From an uncultured Christensenella sp. (GTDB lineage Bacteria > Bacillota > Clostridia > Christensenellales > Borkfalkiaceae): a stretch of DNA of 23,892 nt. This document shows positions 14,682-21,547 of this stretch, piece after piece (within the stretch, counting starts at the first letter, position 1; each line of letters opens with the position of its first letter). The notes under the pieces are model-generated. The model saw nothing but the letters and a program-made list of their open reading frames with translations. It did not search any database and had not been told where the DNA came from. The stretch covers positions 1 to 23,892 of the forward strand of contig CAJUHT010000023.1 of assembly GCA_910586035.1 (NCBI GenBank). The letters run 5' to 3'. A program made the position numbers and the translations under genes.

Positions 14682-16199
14682 TTACTTCATTTTGGTAAGC
14701 CGCTCGGCATACTCCAACCACTCCTCTTCGGGAATTTGGGTTTCGCTGTTTTTAGAGAACTGCTCAACTAAAATTTTAGCCTTTTCGGGCGGGATAATAG
14801 TGCCTACGCCCGCAACGCAACCGCCGGGGCAACCCATACCCTCTATTAAGCAACCCTTTATTTTGCCCGCCTTGGCAAGCGTGAGCATCTTCTTGCAGTC
14901 GGCAAGACCTTCGGCGTGGTAAATGTTTACCTCCGTGTCGGGGTAGTATTCCTTTACGGTGCGCTCGATTGCCGCGGCAACCCCGCCGGAAACGGCGTAA
15001 CCCCTGCCCGCGCCCGTGGTGTGAGTTTCGCGCAAGGGGCTTTCTTCCAACTCCTCAACATTGACATCCCTGGCGGCAAACATACCCGCAAGCTCCTCGA
15101 ACGTTAAAACAAAGTCTACGAAACTTCTTAAAGACTTTCTCGAAGCTTCGAGCTTTTTAGCCGCGCACGGTCCTATAAACACAACGCGCGCTTCGGGGTC
15201 TATTTCCTTGATTTTTCTCGCGGTCGCAACCATAGGCGTAAGCTCCTGCGAAACTTCGGCGACCAAATCGGGGAACTGCTTTTTGGCAAGCACCGCCCAA
15301 GCGGGGCAACAGCTTGTTAAAAGGAAGGGCAGTTTGCCCGTGGAAACTTCGTTTACGTAGTGATGCGCTTCGGCAATACAGCCGAGGTCGGCTCCCTCCG
15401 CCACTTCGTACAGGTCGGCAAAGCCCAGCTTTAAAAGCGCCGTTTTAACCCTTGCAAGGTTGGCTTTAACGCCGTACTGCCCCGCTACTGCGGGCGCGAC
15501 TGCGGCAACGACCTTATCGCCCTTTTTAATGGACTGTATAAGCTGAAAAATCTGCGATTTATCTGCTATTGCGCCAAAGGGGCAGGCGGACATACACTGA
15601 CCGCAGGCAACGCACTTGTCGTTGTCTATATGCGCCCTGCCGTACTCGTCGGAAGAAATGGCTTTAATGCCGCACGCCGAAGCGCAGGGGCGCACCTTGT
15701 GGCTGATTGCGTCGTAAGGGCACGCCTTTTTGCATCTGCCGCACTTTATACATTTGCTTTGGTCGATAAACGACTTGCCGTTTACAATGGAAATTGCGCC
15801 CTTGGGGCAGTTTTTTATGCAGGAGTGCGCCACGCAGTTGCGGCACATATCCGAAACCTCGTAAACGTTGTCGGGGCACTTGTCGCACGCGGAGGGAATA
15901 ACCTGCATAAGCGGCGGCTCGTAATACTTGTCGGATATATTGCTTTCGTTTATTCCCGAAGTGATATGTACGGGCTTGTTTGCGGGGCGAAGCGAAAGCC
16001 CCATTGCAAGGCGCACGCGCTCGGCGGCAATCTGCCTTTCCCTGTAAATATTTTCGCGGTACTTGGGCACCTCGTCGGGCGTAATTTTATATGGTATAGC
16101 CTCTATATCGCCGGCAACGTCGTTGCTTTCGTACGCAACGCGCGCAACCTCGGCAAAAACTTGCCGCCTTAAATCGGTTACAACACTCTGTTCCTTCAT
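14682..16199 (-). CDS. Monomeric [FeFe] hydrogenase, group B type
   Basis: A 505-residue enzyme for H2 evolution or uptake with low-potential electrons, probably from ferredoxin. The H-cluster motifs are TSCCPAW (295-301), GPCAAKK (343-349) and EGMGCPGGC (453-461). The TSCCPAW form, rather than TSCSPGW, points to group B. Upstream lie several Fe-S sites: a Cys-rich region at 105-131 (CDKCP, MCRNC, CIKNCP), CIKCGRCKKACP (150-161) and CVACGQCMSACP (196-207). No NAD- or flavin-binding domain and no partner subunits are visible, so it is probably a single-subunit cytoplasmic enzyme. The maturases HydE, HydF and HydG are not in the window. AGGAG lies 10 bases before the ATG, and it has its own promoter and terminator. 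Confidence 0.93.
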   Translation of the reverse strand: MKEQSVVTDLRRQVFAEVARVAYESNDVAGDIEAIPYKITPDEVPKYRENIYRERQIAAERVRLAMGLSLRPANKPVHITSGINESNISDKYYEPPLMQVIPSACDKCPDNVYEVSDMCRNCVAHSCIKNCPKGAISIVNGKSFIDQSKCIKCGRCKKACPYDAISHKVRPCASACGIKAISSDEYGRAHIDNDKCVACGQCMSACPFGAIADKSQIFQLIQSIKKGDKVVAAVAPAVAGQYGVKANLARVKTALLKLGFADLYEVAEGADLGCIAEAHHYVNEVSTGKLPFLLTSCCPAWAVLAKKQFPDLVAEVSQELTPMVATARKIKEIDPEARVVFIGPCAAKKLEASRKSLRSFVDFVLTFEELAGMFAARDVNVEELEESPLRETHTTGAGRGYAVSGGVAAAIERTVKEYYPDTEVNIYHAEGLADCKKMLTLAKAGKIKGCLIEGMGCPGGCVAGVGTIIPPEKAKILVEQFSKNSETQIPEEEWLEYAERLTKMK

Positions 16200-16241
16200 A
16201 TGATGATTTCTCCTGCATTTTTATGCTTAATTCTTTTGTCC

Positions 16242-16270
16242 ATTATACTACTTTTACGCCGCTTAATCAA
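16242..16270 (-). promoter_or_regulatory. Promoter of the hydrogenase gene
   Basis: TTGATT (16265-16270), a 17-bp spacer and a perfect TATAAT (16242-16247) predict a start near 16235 and a leader of about 35 nt containing a small GCATAAAAATGC hairpin. Confidence 0.75.
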
Positions 16271-16287
16271 CCGCCGCGCAATAGCTT

Positions 16288-16992
16288 TTAACAGGTGATT
16301 TCTTCCTTTTTGCGCTTTTTATCCCTGATAGTTACCGCAATATCCGCGGCAAGCAACGCCGAAGAAAACGCAACGAGCACAACGCCTATTATTATGGCGC
16401 AGTTCATAAAAAACTGTTCGGGCATTACCTGTATTATTTGTTCGGTGTTTGGGTCGAACGTCCAGTTCGTTTTGCCGGGGAAGAAAATTTTATGAAAGAC
16501 TTCAAACGCCTTTTCGAAATTGACCGCCGCAAGCGCGCCTACTATAAGCGGCAACGCAAGCGCGCACACCGCGGAAATAAGATACGCGCGATGCCCGAAC
16601 GGACGGCACAGGCTAATCACCTTAAACTTATTTAAAATTATAGCGGCAAGCGCAAGCGCGCCGCTTACAGCCAATACGCAGGTGTTGAGCGTGAAAAGCG
16701 CTTTGCAGTCGGCAAAGTGAGCCGCCTCGCTCTCCGTCCACTTCAATTCGCCCGTACCGAAAGGCTTACCGGGCAAAAGTAAAAAGTCCAATACTTCGTC
16801 GTATGCCGCCTTTATGGTTGAGTACGACCAACCCGTAGCCTCCTCCAATTTAAGCGTTTTAATCTGCAAATAGTACAAGAATCTGCAATATATCGGCACG
16901 CCTATCGCCAGCGTGAGAATAAACAGCGTTACGGCAAAGCAAAACGCAACGGTTACGGAGATATCTACCGCCCTCTTACCCCTGTAATTCAT
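16288..16992 (-). CDS. DUF1461 / TIGR01906-type integral membrane protein
   Basis: A 234-residue protein with about five hydrophobic segments (near 10-35, 100-120, 133-158 and 193-218 as the clearest). Between the last two lies the family-typical extracytoplasmic segment FEVFHKIFFPGKTNWTFDP followed by EQIIQVMPEQFF. The C-terminus is strongly basic (RDKKRKKEE). GGAGGGG lies nine bases before the ATG. Its first 17 bp overlap the YhhN-like gene, so the two are co-translated. The biochemical role of the family is not established to my knowledge. Confidence 0.8.
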   Translation of the reverse strand: MNYRGKRAVDISVTVAFCFAVTLFILTLAIGVPIYCRFLYYLQIKTLKLEEATGWSYSTIKAAYDEVLDFLLLPGKPFGTGELKWTESEAAHFADCKALFTLNTCVLAVSGALALAAIILNKFKVISLCRPFGHRAYLISAVCALALPLIVGALAAVNFEKAFEVFHKIFFPGKTNWTFDPNTEQIIQVMPEQFFMNCAIIIGVVLVAFSSALLAADIAVTIRDKKRKKEEITC

Positions 16993-17719
16993 CGGCTTTA
17001 TCCCCTCCGCGCTCTATTGCGCACAGACCGCCCTTGCGCACCGAGCACGCAATAAGCACCTGCGAGGGCATATAGAATACCCAAATTAAATACTGTATAA
17101 CGTTTATAAACGCCGACGGAAAATTCAATCCTATAACCGAGCCCGCGTTATCCAAGCCTACGCAGATATCGCAGCAGAGGAACAACAGCAAGCCGAGCGC
17201 AAACAAAAGGTTCTGGCGCGAACGCCTGCACAGCAGAAACGCGTCGACGCAGTTGCCCGCAAGCATAACTATATATATGCACACTTCAACGATAAGCAGA
17301 TTGATTGTGGCAAGTCCGCCAACAATGCCCATAATAATAGCAGTAAGCGCTACGCGCACCGCCACCGTAAGCCAAATCTTTTTAATTCTGTCCTTGTACA
17401 GCCTGTAAAGATAGGTTATTTGCGCCATTATAAACGTTACCATTCCCACGTCGTAGTGCGTGTCCATAACTAAAATGAACAGGTCGGAAATAGCCGTGTA
17501 TACAAGCGCGCAGGTAAGAATTACCGCGTCGGTATCCCTGAAAAAGTAAATGCTTACAGCCGCCGCGGCAAGGCAGAGCAAAACGCCCGTATATTTGAGA
17601 TAAATAGGGTCGTTTGGAAGAACTGCGGATAATATATTAAAAGTAATATATATCGCCGCTTCCGCGGCGATATATGCTAAAAACAGGATGTTTTTAGCCG
17701 AAAACGCCATTCCTTTCAT
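16976..17719 (-). CDS. YhhN/TMEM86-like polytopic membrane protein
   Basis: A 247-residue protein with about eight transmembrane helices and little else. Two Asp-bearing helices, AISDLFILVMDTHYDVGMVTF and LGLLLFLCCDICVGL, match the paired-Asp pattern of the YhhN family, whose animal members (TMEM86) are lysoplasmalogenases; bacterial roles vary. An AxxxYLYRLY stretch after the first motif also fits. The start is ATG at 17719 with GAGG upstream and a promoter at 17738-17766. It is the first gene of a two-gene unit with the DUF1461 gene. A role in ether-lipid turnover is inferred only from the family. Confidence 0.55.
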   Translation of the reverse strand: MKGMAFSAKNILFLAYIAAEAAIYITFNILSAVLPNDPIYLKYTGVLLCLAAAAVSIYFFRDTDAVILTCALVYTAISDLFILVMDTHYDVGMVTFIMAQITYLYRLYKDRIKKIWLTVAVRVALTAIIMGIVGGLATINLLIVEVCIYIVMLAGNCVDAFLLCRRSRQNLLFALGLLLFLCCDICVGLDNAGSVIGLNFPSAFINVIQYLIWVFYMPSQVLIACSVRKGGLCAIERGGDKADELQG

Positions 17720-17737
17720 ATTTTTCCTCTGACGTTT

Positions 17738-17766
17738 ATTTTAATATATTGTAACGCTTATTGCAA
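17738..17766 (-). promoter_or_regulatory. Promoter of the YhhN-like/DUF1461 unit
   Basis: TTGCAA (17761-17766), a 17-bp spacer and TAAAAT (17738-17743) lie just upstream of the GAGG ribosome binding site. Confidence 0.65.
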
Positions 17767-17797
17767 GTTATTTGCGGCGTTTTTTTAAAAGCAACCA

Positions 17798-17826
17798 AAA
17801 AGCGCCCGCACAACGCGGGCGCTTTT
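17798..17826 (-). terminator. Terminator of the polysaccharide gene pair
   Basis: A 12-bp stem AAAAGCGCCCGC/GCGGGCGCTTTT with an ACAAC loop and T-runs on both sides lies 35 bases past the stop of the Wzz-like gene. Confidence 0.85.
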
Positions 17827-17860
17827 ATAACTTTTTTTGTTGCGATTTGCCTATTAGGTT

Positions 17861-19210
17861 TTACTCTTTGACTTCCGCGTTTTCCTCTTCGGAAACCTTA
17901 TTTTCGGCATTTTCTGCCGTTGCCTGAGCAAGCATCTTGCGCTTGTACCTGGGCACGTCTATTATTGCGATTATAAACGAAGTTACAAGCAAACCTATAA
18001 GCGCGCCGAGTATAGCCGCGATTACCGCGTTTATACCGCCCTGCGTCTTTATGCTGTTTACAGAGAATATAACGCGCGAGTTGTTTTTGTAGATGTCCGT
18101 ACTTACCTTCTTTAACGCCGCAGTGGCTTCTTCAAGCTCGGCGCGGTAACCGTTCAACTGGCTTTCGAACTTCTTCCACTGCCCGTACGCCGCCGTACCC
18201 TCTTGCGAATACTTTCCAATCGCATCCTTTGTAGCCTCTATATCGGCTATCTCGTTTAACATTACGCCGTTTTCCTTGGTCAACAGCGCAATTTCGTAGT
18301 CGTAAGGACTTGTTATAATGCCCTGGTCGTTGAGCCTTACCGAAGCCGCGGACGCGCCACCGTCGGGATTAGTCGTAACAGACTCGTCGCGCTTTTTCTC
18401 CAACTCGGAAATTATTGCGTTGTTGTCGCTTATCTTTTTATTCAGCGCGGCTATGCGCGTGTCGGAATTTGCAAGATACTCCTCTGCATTCACCACGTAA
18501 TAATTGGCGGTGAGGCTTGCTTCGAGCGACTGCCTCTGCGTTTCCGTAAATATGTTGTGCAAAGCCGCGCTGTTGGCTTCCACTTCGCTACCGTAAATTA
18601 CGAATGAATTATACTTTTCTTCGAGATACTGCTTCTGCCTTAAAAGCGCGTCGATTTTATCGGCGTAAGTTTCGGCTTTGTCGAATATGGAAAAATATTT
18701 GCCGTATTCGTTGGACGCTATAATTTCGTTTACGCGGTAAACGGGGTAAGAAGCTACCGTGCGCAAAAAGTTTGCCGCCTGCGTATTACTGCTGAAATAA
18801 TCGGCTATTACCGTTAAGGTATACGTTCTCTTTATTCCGTCGTCTGCCGTTCTCGTAACCGTTTCCGAAATGCTTATGCCGTCTTTTTTAAGCATTTTAT
18901 CAACGTCAATGCTCTTAAACTCTTCGGGATTGTCGGGCGAATATTTACCGTTCTTTATATCGTTGAGCGTACCGAACGATATGCAGTCCGCGGCAAGCAG
19001 ATAGCTGTTGTCGGGGTATCTTCCGCTCTCGCTGTCGGGATAAACCAACTCGTAGCTCACCGAAAAATATTGGACTTTTTTATTGTACCAAAGCTGGGTT
19101 ATAAGCACCACGGCTATAAGACACAGCGCCGTGGCGCCCAATAGCCACCATACGCGCTTAAAAATAATTTTTAATATTTCTCCGAACGATAATCCTCTTT
19201 CCTCTTCCAT
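17861..19210 (-). CDS. Wzz-like polysaccharide co-polymerase / chain length determinant
   Basis: A 449-residue protein with the polysaccharide co-polymerase plan: a short cytoplasmic N-terminus, a membrane helix at about 20-42, a large external region of about 350 residues with heptad-rich coiled-coil stretches (roughly 170-290 and 310-385), a second helix at about 394-417, then an acidic tail. In such proteins the external part sets polymer length together with a Wzy polymerase. No Walker kinase domain is fused, unlike BY-kinases. GGAGG precedes the ATG. It lies 12 bases downstream of the Wzy/WaaL-like gene, which supports the assignment. The family is diverse, so the exact polymer is unknown. 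Confidence 0.75.
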   Translation of the reverse strand: MEEERGLSFGEILKIIFKRVWWLLGATALCLIAVVLITQLWYNKKVQYFSVSYELVYPDSESGRYPDNSYLLAADCISFGTLNDIKNGKYSPDNPEEFKSIDVDKMLKKDGISISETVTRTADDGIKRTYTLTVIADYFSSNTQAANFLRTVASYPVYRVNEIIASNEYGKYFSIFDKAETYADKIDALLRQKQYLEEKYNSFVIYGSEVEANSAALHNIFTETQRQSLEASLTANYYVVNAEEYLANSDTRIAALNKKISDNNAIISELEKKRDESVTTNPDGGASAASVRLNDQGIITSPYDYEIALLTKENGVMLNEIADIEATKDAIGKYSQEGTAAYGQWKKFESQLNGYRAELEEATAALKKVSTDIYKNNSRVIFSVNSIKTQGGINAVIAAILGALIGLLVTSFIIAIIDVPRYKRKMLAQATAENAENKVSEEENAEVKE

Positions 19211-19222
19211 TTCTTCCTCCGT

Positions 19223-20671
19223 TTATATTGTTGCCAATCTCGCGTCTTTTTTATCCTTTTTTTCCGTAACGGCTAAAAGAGAAACGAGTAACGTATACAC
19301 TGCCGTCATTATAAAATAGAAAATATGATTGTCCAGCAGGCTCATTAAAAGCAATACGCCGAGAAGCATAACTACAAAAACCCGCTCGTTGGTTATATTG
19401 TTGATTACGGAAATAACCGTCTGCGTTCTATGAACGACGTAAGCCACAAGCCCCACGAGCCCGCACGAGCTTATCAGCTGGAAAAAAGTGTTGTGGCACA
19501 TTCTCGGTATTATATTTGAAAGCTTGCCGTTGGTAAACCCTACGTTGCCCTCTTCGGCAAGCGGGTCGAAAAACCCGACCCCGAAGAGCGGTTTATGCAA
19601 AAAGTTCTGCATACCCTCTTCCCACAACCGCGTTCTGCCGTTGCCCGTAGCAAGTCCCTGCAAAAACGACGAAAAGAAGGGAAGAACTTTATCGTGCATA
19701 ATAGCCAAGCCGATAAACCCGACAAGCACTACCGCGCCCATAATGGAAGCGTTTATTATTCTCTTTTTGCCTTTATCCCATATAAGCAGCCATACGCAAC
19801 AGGCGACAAATATTACCGTGCCCATTACCATTGCCTGACGGGACATAGAAAGGAAAACCACTACAAGATTGGCTAAACCGCCCAAAAGGAAACCAAAGCC
19901 GTATTTATGCTTGCCTGCAAGATAGAACCAGGCGGGTATAGCCATAGCCAGCAAAAGCCCCAATTGGTTGTAAGTGCCCCAGCCGAAAACAAGTTTTTCC
20001 CTCATAACTTCGCCGTCGACGATAACGCCGTCGTAGGTTAAGTAGGCTACGGCAAGGAACAACGCCGCCGTGCCGAAAACGGCTATAAAGTAGTAGGCTA
20101 TCCTTATAAAAGTTTTTTCGCCTATTTTGATATTACCGCAGGAAAATATGTAAAAACCTATTAACACGCCCGCAAGCGCAAGACCGTAAACAAAGTTAAG
20201 TATTGTGTAGTGCGAATAGAACAGTCCGCCGAGCATAAACGCAACGGAGAGCGCAACCACCGTCCAGAACATAGGGGTTATTTTGAAATTGCCGTTTAAT
20301 ACCCCCGCTACAAGGCGGTACAACAGCGAAGAGCCGAAAAAGGTTACGCCGATTATTTCCTGCGCGAGTATGGGAGGACTTACCAAATACCCCGAAGAAA
20401 AACCGTCTATTCTGGGGCTGTGCTGGGCGGAAGGCAATAAACTTAAAAACAACACTATGCACAGTACGGGGGAAACGTCTTTACAGCAAATCATAATAGC
20501 CGTGCCGCACAGGCAAAGATACCATATGTTTACTATGTCCCAACCGAGATAGTAGCACGCAATGCAAACCGCGGCGGTTACAAGCGGAAAATAGCAGGAA
20601 CCGAGCGCGCGCCTGATTATCTGCGTGGCTTTACAGTTTTCAATTTTATCTCCTATCTGTTTCAACCCCAT
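19223..20671 (-). CDS. O-antigen ligase / Wzy-type polysaccharide polymerase
   Basis: A 482-residue protein with about 12 membrane helices. The large external loop near residues 340-400 has the Wzy_C pattern: GNGRTRLWEEG, then PLFGVGFFDP, then CHNTFFQLISSCGLVGL, including conserved Arg and His residues. Such proteins join or polymerise undecaprenyl-linked glycans outside the membrane. The frame opens at a TTG at 20686, but ATG at 20671 is preceded by AGGAG at 5 bases, so the upstream codons are the ribosome binding site. It is followed by the Wzz-like gene in one unit. No glycosyltransferase or flippase is near. In a Gram-positive-type cell the product would be capsule or a secondary wall polymer. 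Confidence 0.85.
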   Translation of the reverse strand: MGLKQIGDKIENCKATQIIRRALGSCYFPLVTAAVCIACYYLGWDIVNIWYLCLCGTAIMICCKDVSPVLCIVLFLSLLPSAQHSPRIDGFSSGYLVSPPILAQEIIGVTFFGSSLLYRLVAGVLNGNFKITPMFWTVVALSVAFMLGGLFYSHYTILNFVYGLALAGVLIGFYIFSCGNIKIGEKTFIRIAYYFIAVFGTAALFLAVAYLTYDGVIVDGEVMREKLVFGWGTYNQLGLLLAMAIPAWFYLAGKHKYGFGFLLGGLANLVVVFLSMSRQAMVMGTVIFVACCVWLLIWDKGKKRIINASIMGAVVLVGFIGLAIMHDKVLPFFSSFLQGLATGNGRTRLWEEGMQNFLHKPLFGVGFFDPLAEEGNVGFTNGKLSNIIPRMCHNTFFQLISSCGLVGLVAYVVHRTQTVISVINNITNERVFVVMLLGVLLLMSLLDNHIFYFIMTAVYTLLVSLLAVTEKKDKKDARLATI

Positions 20672-20700
20672 ACCGTCTCCTCTCAAATTATGCTGTAACG

Positions 20701-20730
20701 ATTATACCCCCGCGCGCGCATACAAGTCAA
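20701..20730 (-). promoter_or_regulatory. Promoter of the polysaccharide gene pair
   Basis: TTGACT (20725-20730), an 18-bp spacer containing a GCGCGCGCGGGGG tract, and TATAAT (20701-20706). The start is near 20694. The alternating GC spacer is unusual. Confidence 0.7.
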
Positions 20731-20757
20731 GTAAATTGGCAAACGCGCCCCATATTC

Positions 20758-21018
20758 TTACAAAATACGCTCTATTTCGCGCGTGCGGTTTACGGGGAAA
20801 GGCGCGGTCTGCGCGGTAACGTTTTCAACGCGCAAAACAATGCCCGCCGCCGTGCCGCGCGATACGGGAGCTTCTACCCCGTCGCCGACTTTTACGGCTA
20901 TGAAAGGCGATATATACCATCGCTTTACGCCCTTGTCCGCCCCCTCTGTTATTTCCACAAACACGTATATCAGATTTTCGTAAGAGCGCAACACGCCGCC
21001 GCCCATTGAATGAATCAT
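20758..21018 (-). CDS. Small beta-rich protein of unknown function
   Basis: An 86-residue protein. ATG at 21018 has GGAG eight bases upstream; the frame extends to 21036 without such a signal. The sequence is mostly short beta strands (LIYVFVEIT, RWYISPFIAVKVGDGVEAP, GIVLRVENVTAQ) ending in a charged TREIERIL. The pattern of a VGDGVEAP strand followed by TAAGIVLRVE faintly recalls the beta-barrel 3'-end-binding domain at the start of PriA. No helicase part is present and I would not assign a function. It has its own weak promoter, divergent from the tRNA promoter. No terminator was seen before the polysaccharide promoter downstream. Confidence 0.65.
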   Translation of the reverse strand: MIHSMGGGVLRSYENLIYVFVEITEGADKGVKRWYISPFIAVKVGDGVEAPVSRGTAAGIVLRVENVTAQTAPFPVNRTREIERIL

Positions 21019-21038
21019 AAAATTTTCTCCGTGCAATT

Positions 21039-21067
21039 ATTTTACCACCGCGCGCGGCATTTTTGAA
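21039..21067 (-). promoter_or_regulatory. Probable promoter of the 86-residue protein gene
   Basis: TTCAAA (21062-21067), a 17-bp spacer and TAAAAT (21039-21044) on the minus strand, back to back with the tRNA promoter. Confidence 0.5.
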
Positions 21068-21077
21068 GTCTTTTACA

Positions 21078-21106
21078 TTGACATTTTAAATATTTTATTT
21101 TAAAAT
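21078..21106 (+). promoter_or_regulatory. Promoter of tRNA-Leu
   Basis: TTGACA (21078-21083), a 17-bp A/T-only spacer and TAAAAT (21101-21106). The predicted start near 21113 is about 10 bases before the mature tRNA. Confidence 0.8.
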
Positions 21107-21122
21107 ATGTTTACTTGCTCTC

Positions 21123-21205
21123 GCGGATATGGCGAAATTGGCAGACGCGCAGGACTTAGAATCCTGTGGGCAACCGTGTAGGTTCAAATCCTATTATCCG
21201 CACCA
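21123..21205 (+). tRNA. tRNA-Leu (anticodon UAG)
   Basis: The acceptor arms GCGGATA and TATCCGC pair fully. The anticodon arm CAGGA-CTTAGAA-TCCTG gives anticodon UAG, reading CUA and other CUN codons. The long variable arm (TGTGGGCAACCGTG) is class II, as expected for Leu. The T loop TTCAAAT is standard and CCA is encoded at 21203-21205. A terminator follows 14 bases later, so it is a single-gene unit. Confidence 0.97.
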
Positions 21206-21219
21206 CGTGCACGGGACAT

Positions 21220-21258
21220 AAAAAATCGGACAGTCTTTTTCAGACTGTCCGATTTTTT
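21220..21258. terminator. Terminator after tRNA-Leu
   Basis: A perfect 17-bp stem, AAAAAATCGGACAGTCT with its complement around a TTTTC loop. The A and T ends make it bidirectional, so it may also serve the large surface protein gene on the minus strand, whose stop is at 21548. Confidence 0.92.
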
Positions 21259-21406
21259 ATTTACTGTAATATTCGATTTATTTCTATTTTTTGTCATATT
21301 TCAGAGATTTTCATTCGGTCGATATTTATTATAAAAGTCTAATTTGCGTTATATCTCCCACCCAAAACACGTTCGGTTGCTTTTGTTAAAATGTGCGAGA
21401 TTTTCT

Positions 21407-21544
21407 CTACTCCGCCACCTTACAATTAAAGTCCGAATATCTCTTCACTACTGCCGTCCATTGCTGATTTTTGATAATCAATATGAGTTCCTGCTTGGCA
21501 AGGCTCAACGCCGCAAGTGATTTTATTGAAATGTAAAATCGGGT
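21407..21544 (-). pseudogene. Possible gene remnant downstream of the surface protein stop
   Basis: Right after the double stop TAA TAA of the surface protein gene, the same minus-strand frame stays open for 45 codons to TAG at 21407. It contains SLAKQELILIIKNQQWTAVV, which has no start codon with a ribosome binding site. The AKQEL..II..CQQW-like look is reminiscent of the start of small transposase-associated proteins, but I cannot confirm this. The remainder of the gap, 21259-21406, is A/T-rich and I see nothing in it. Confidence 0.25.
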
Positions 21545-21547
21545 TTA

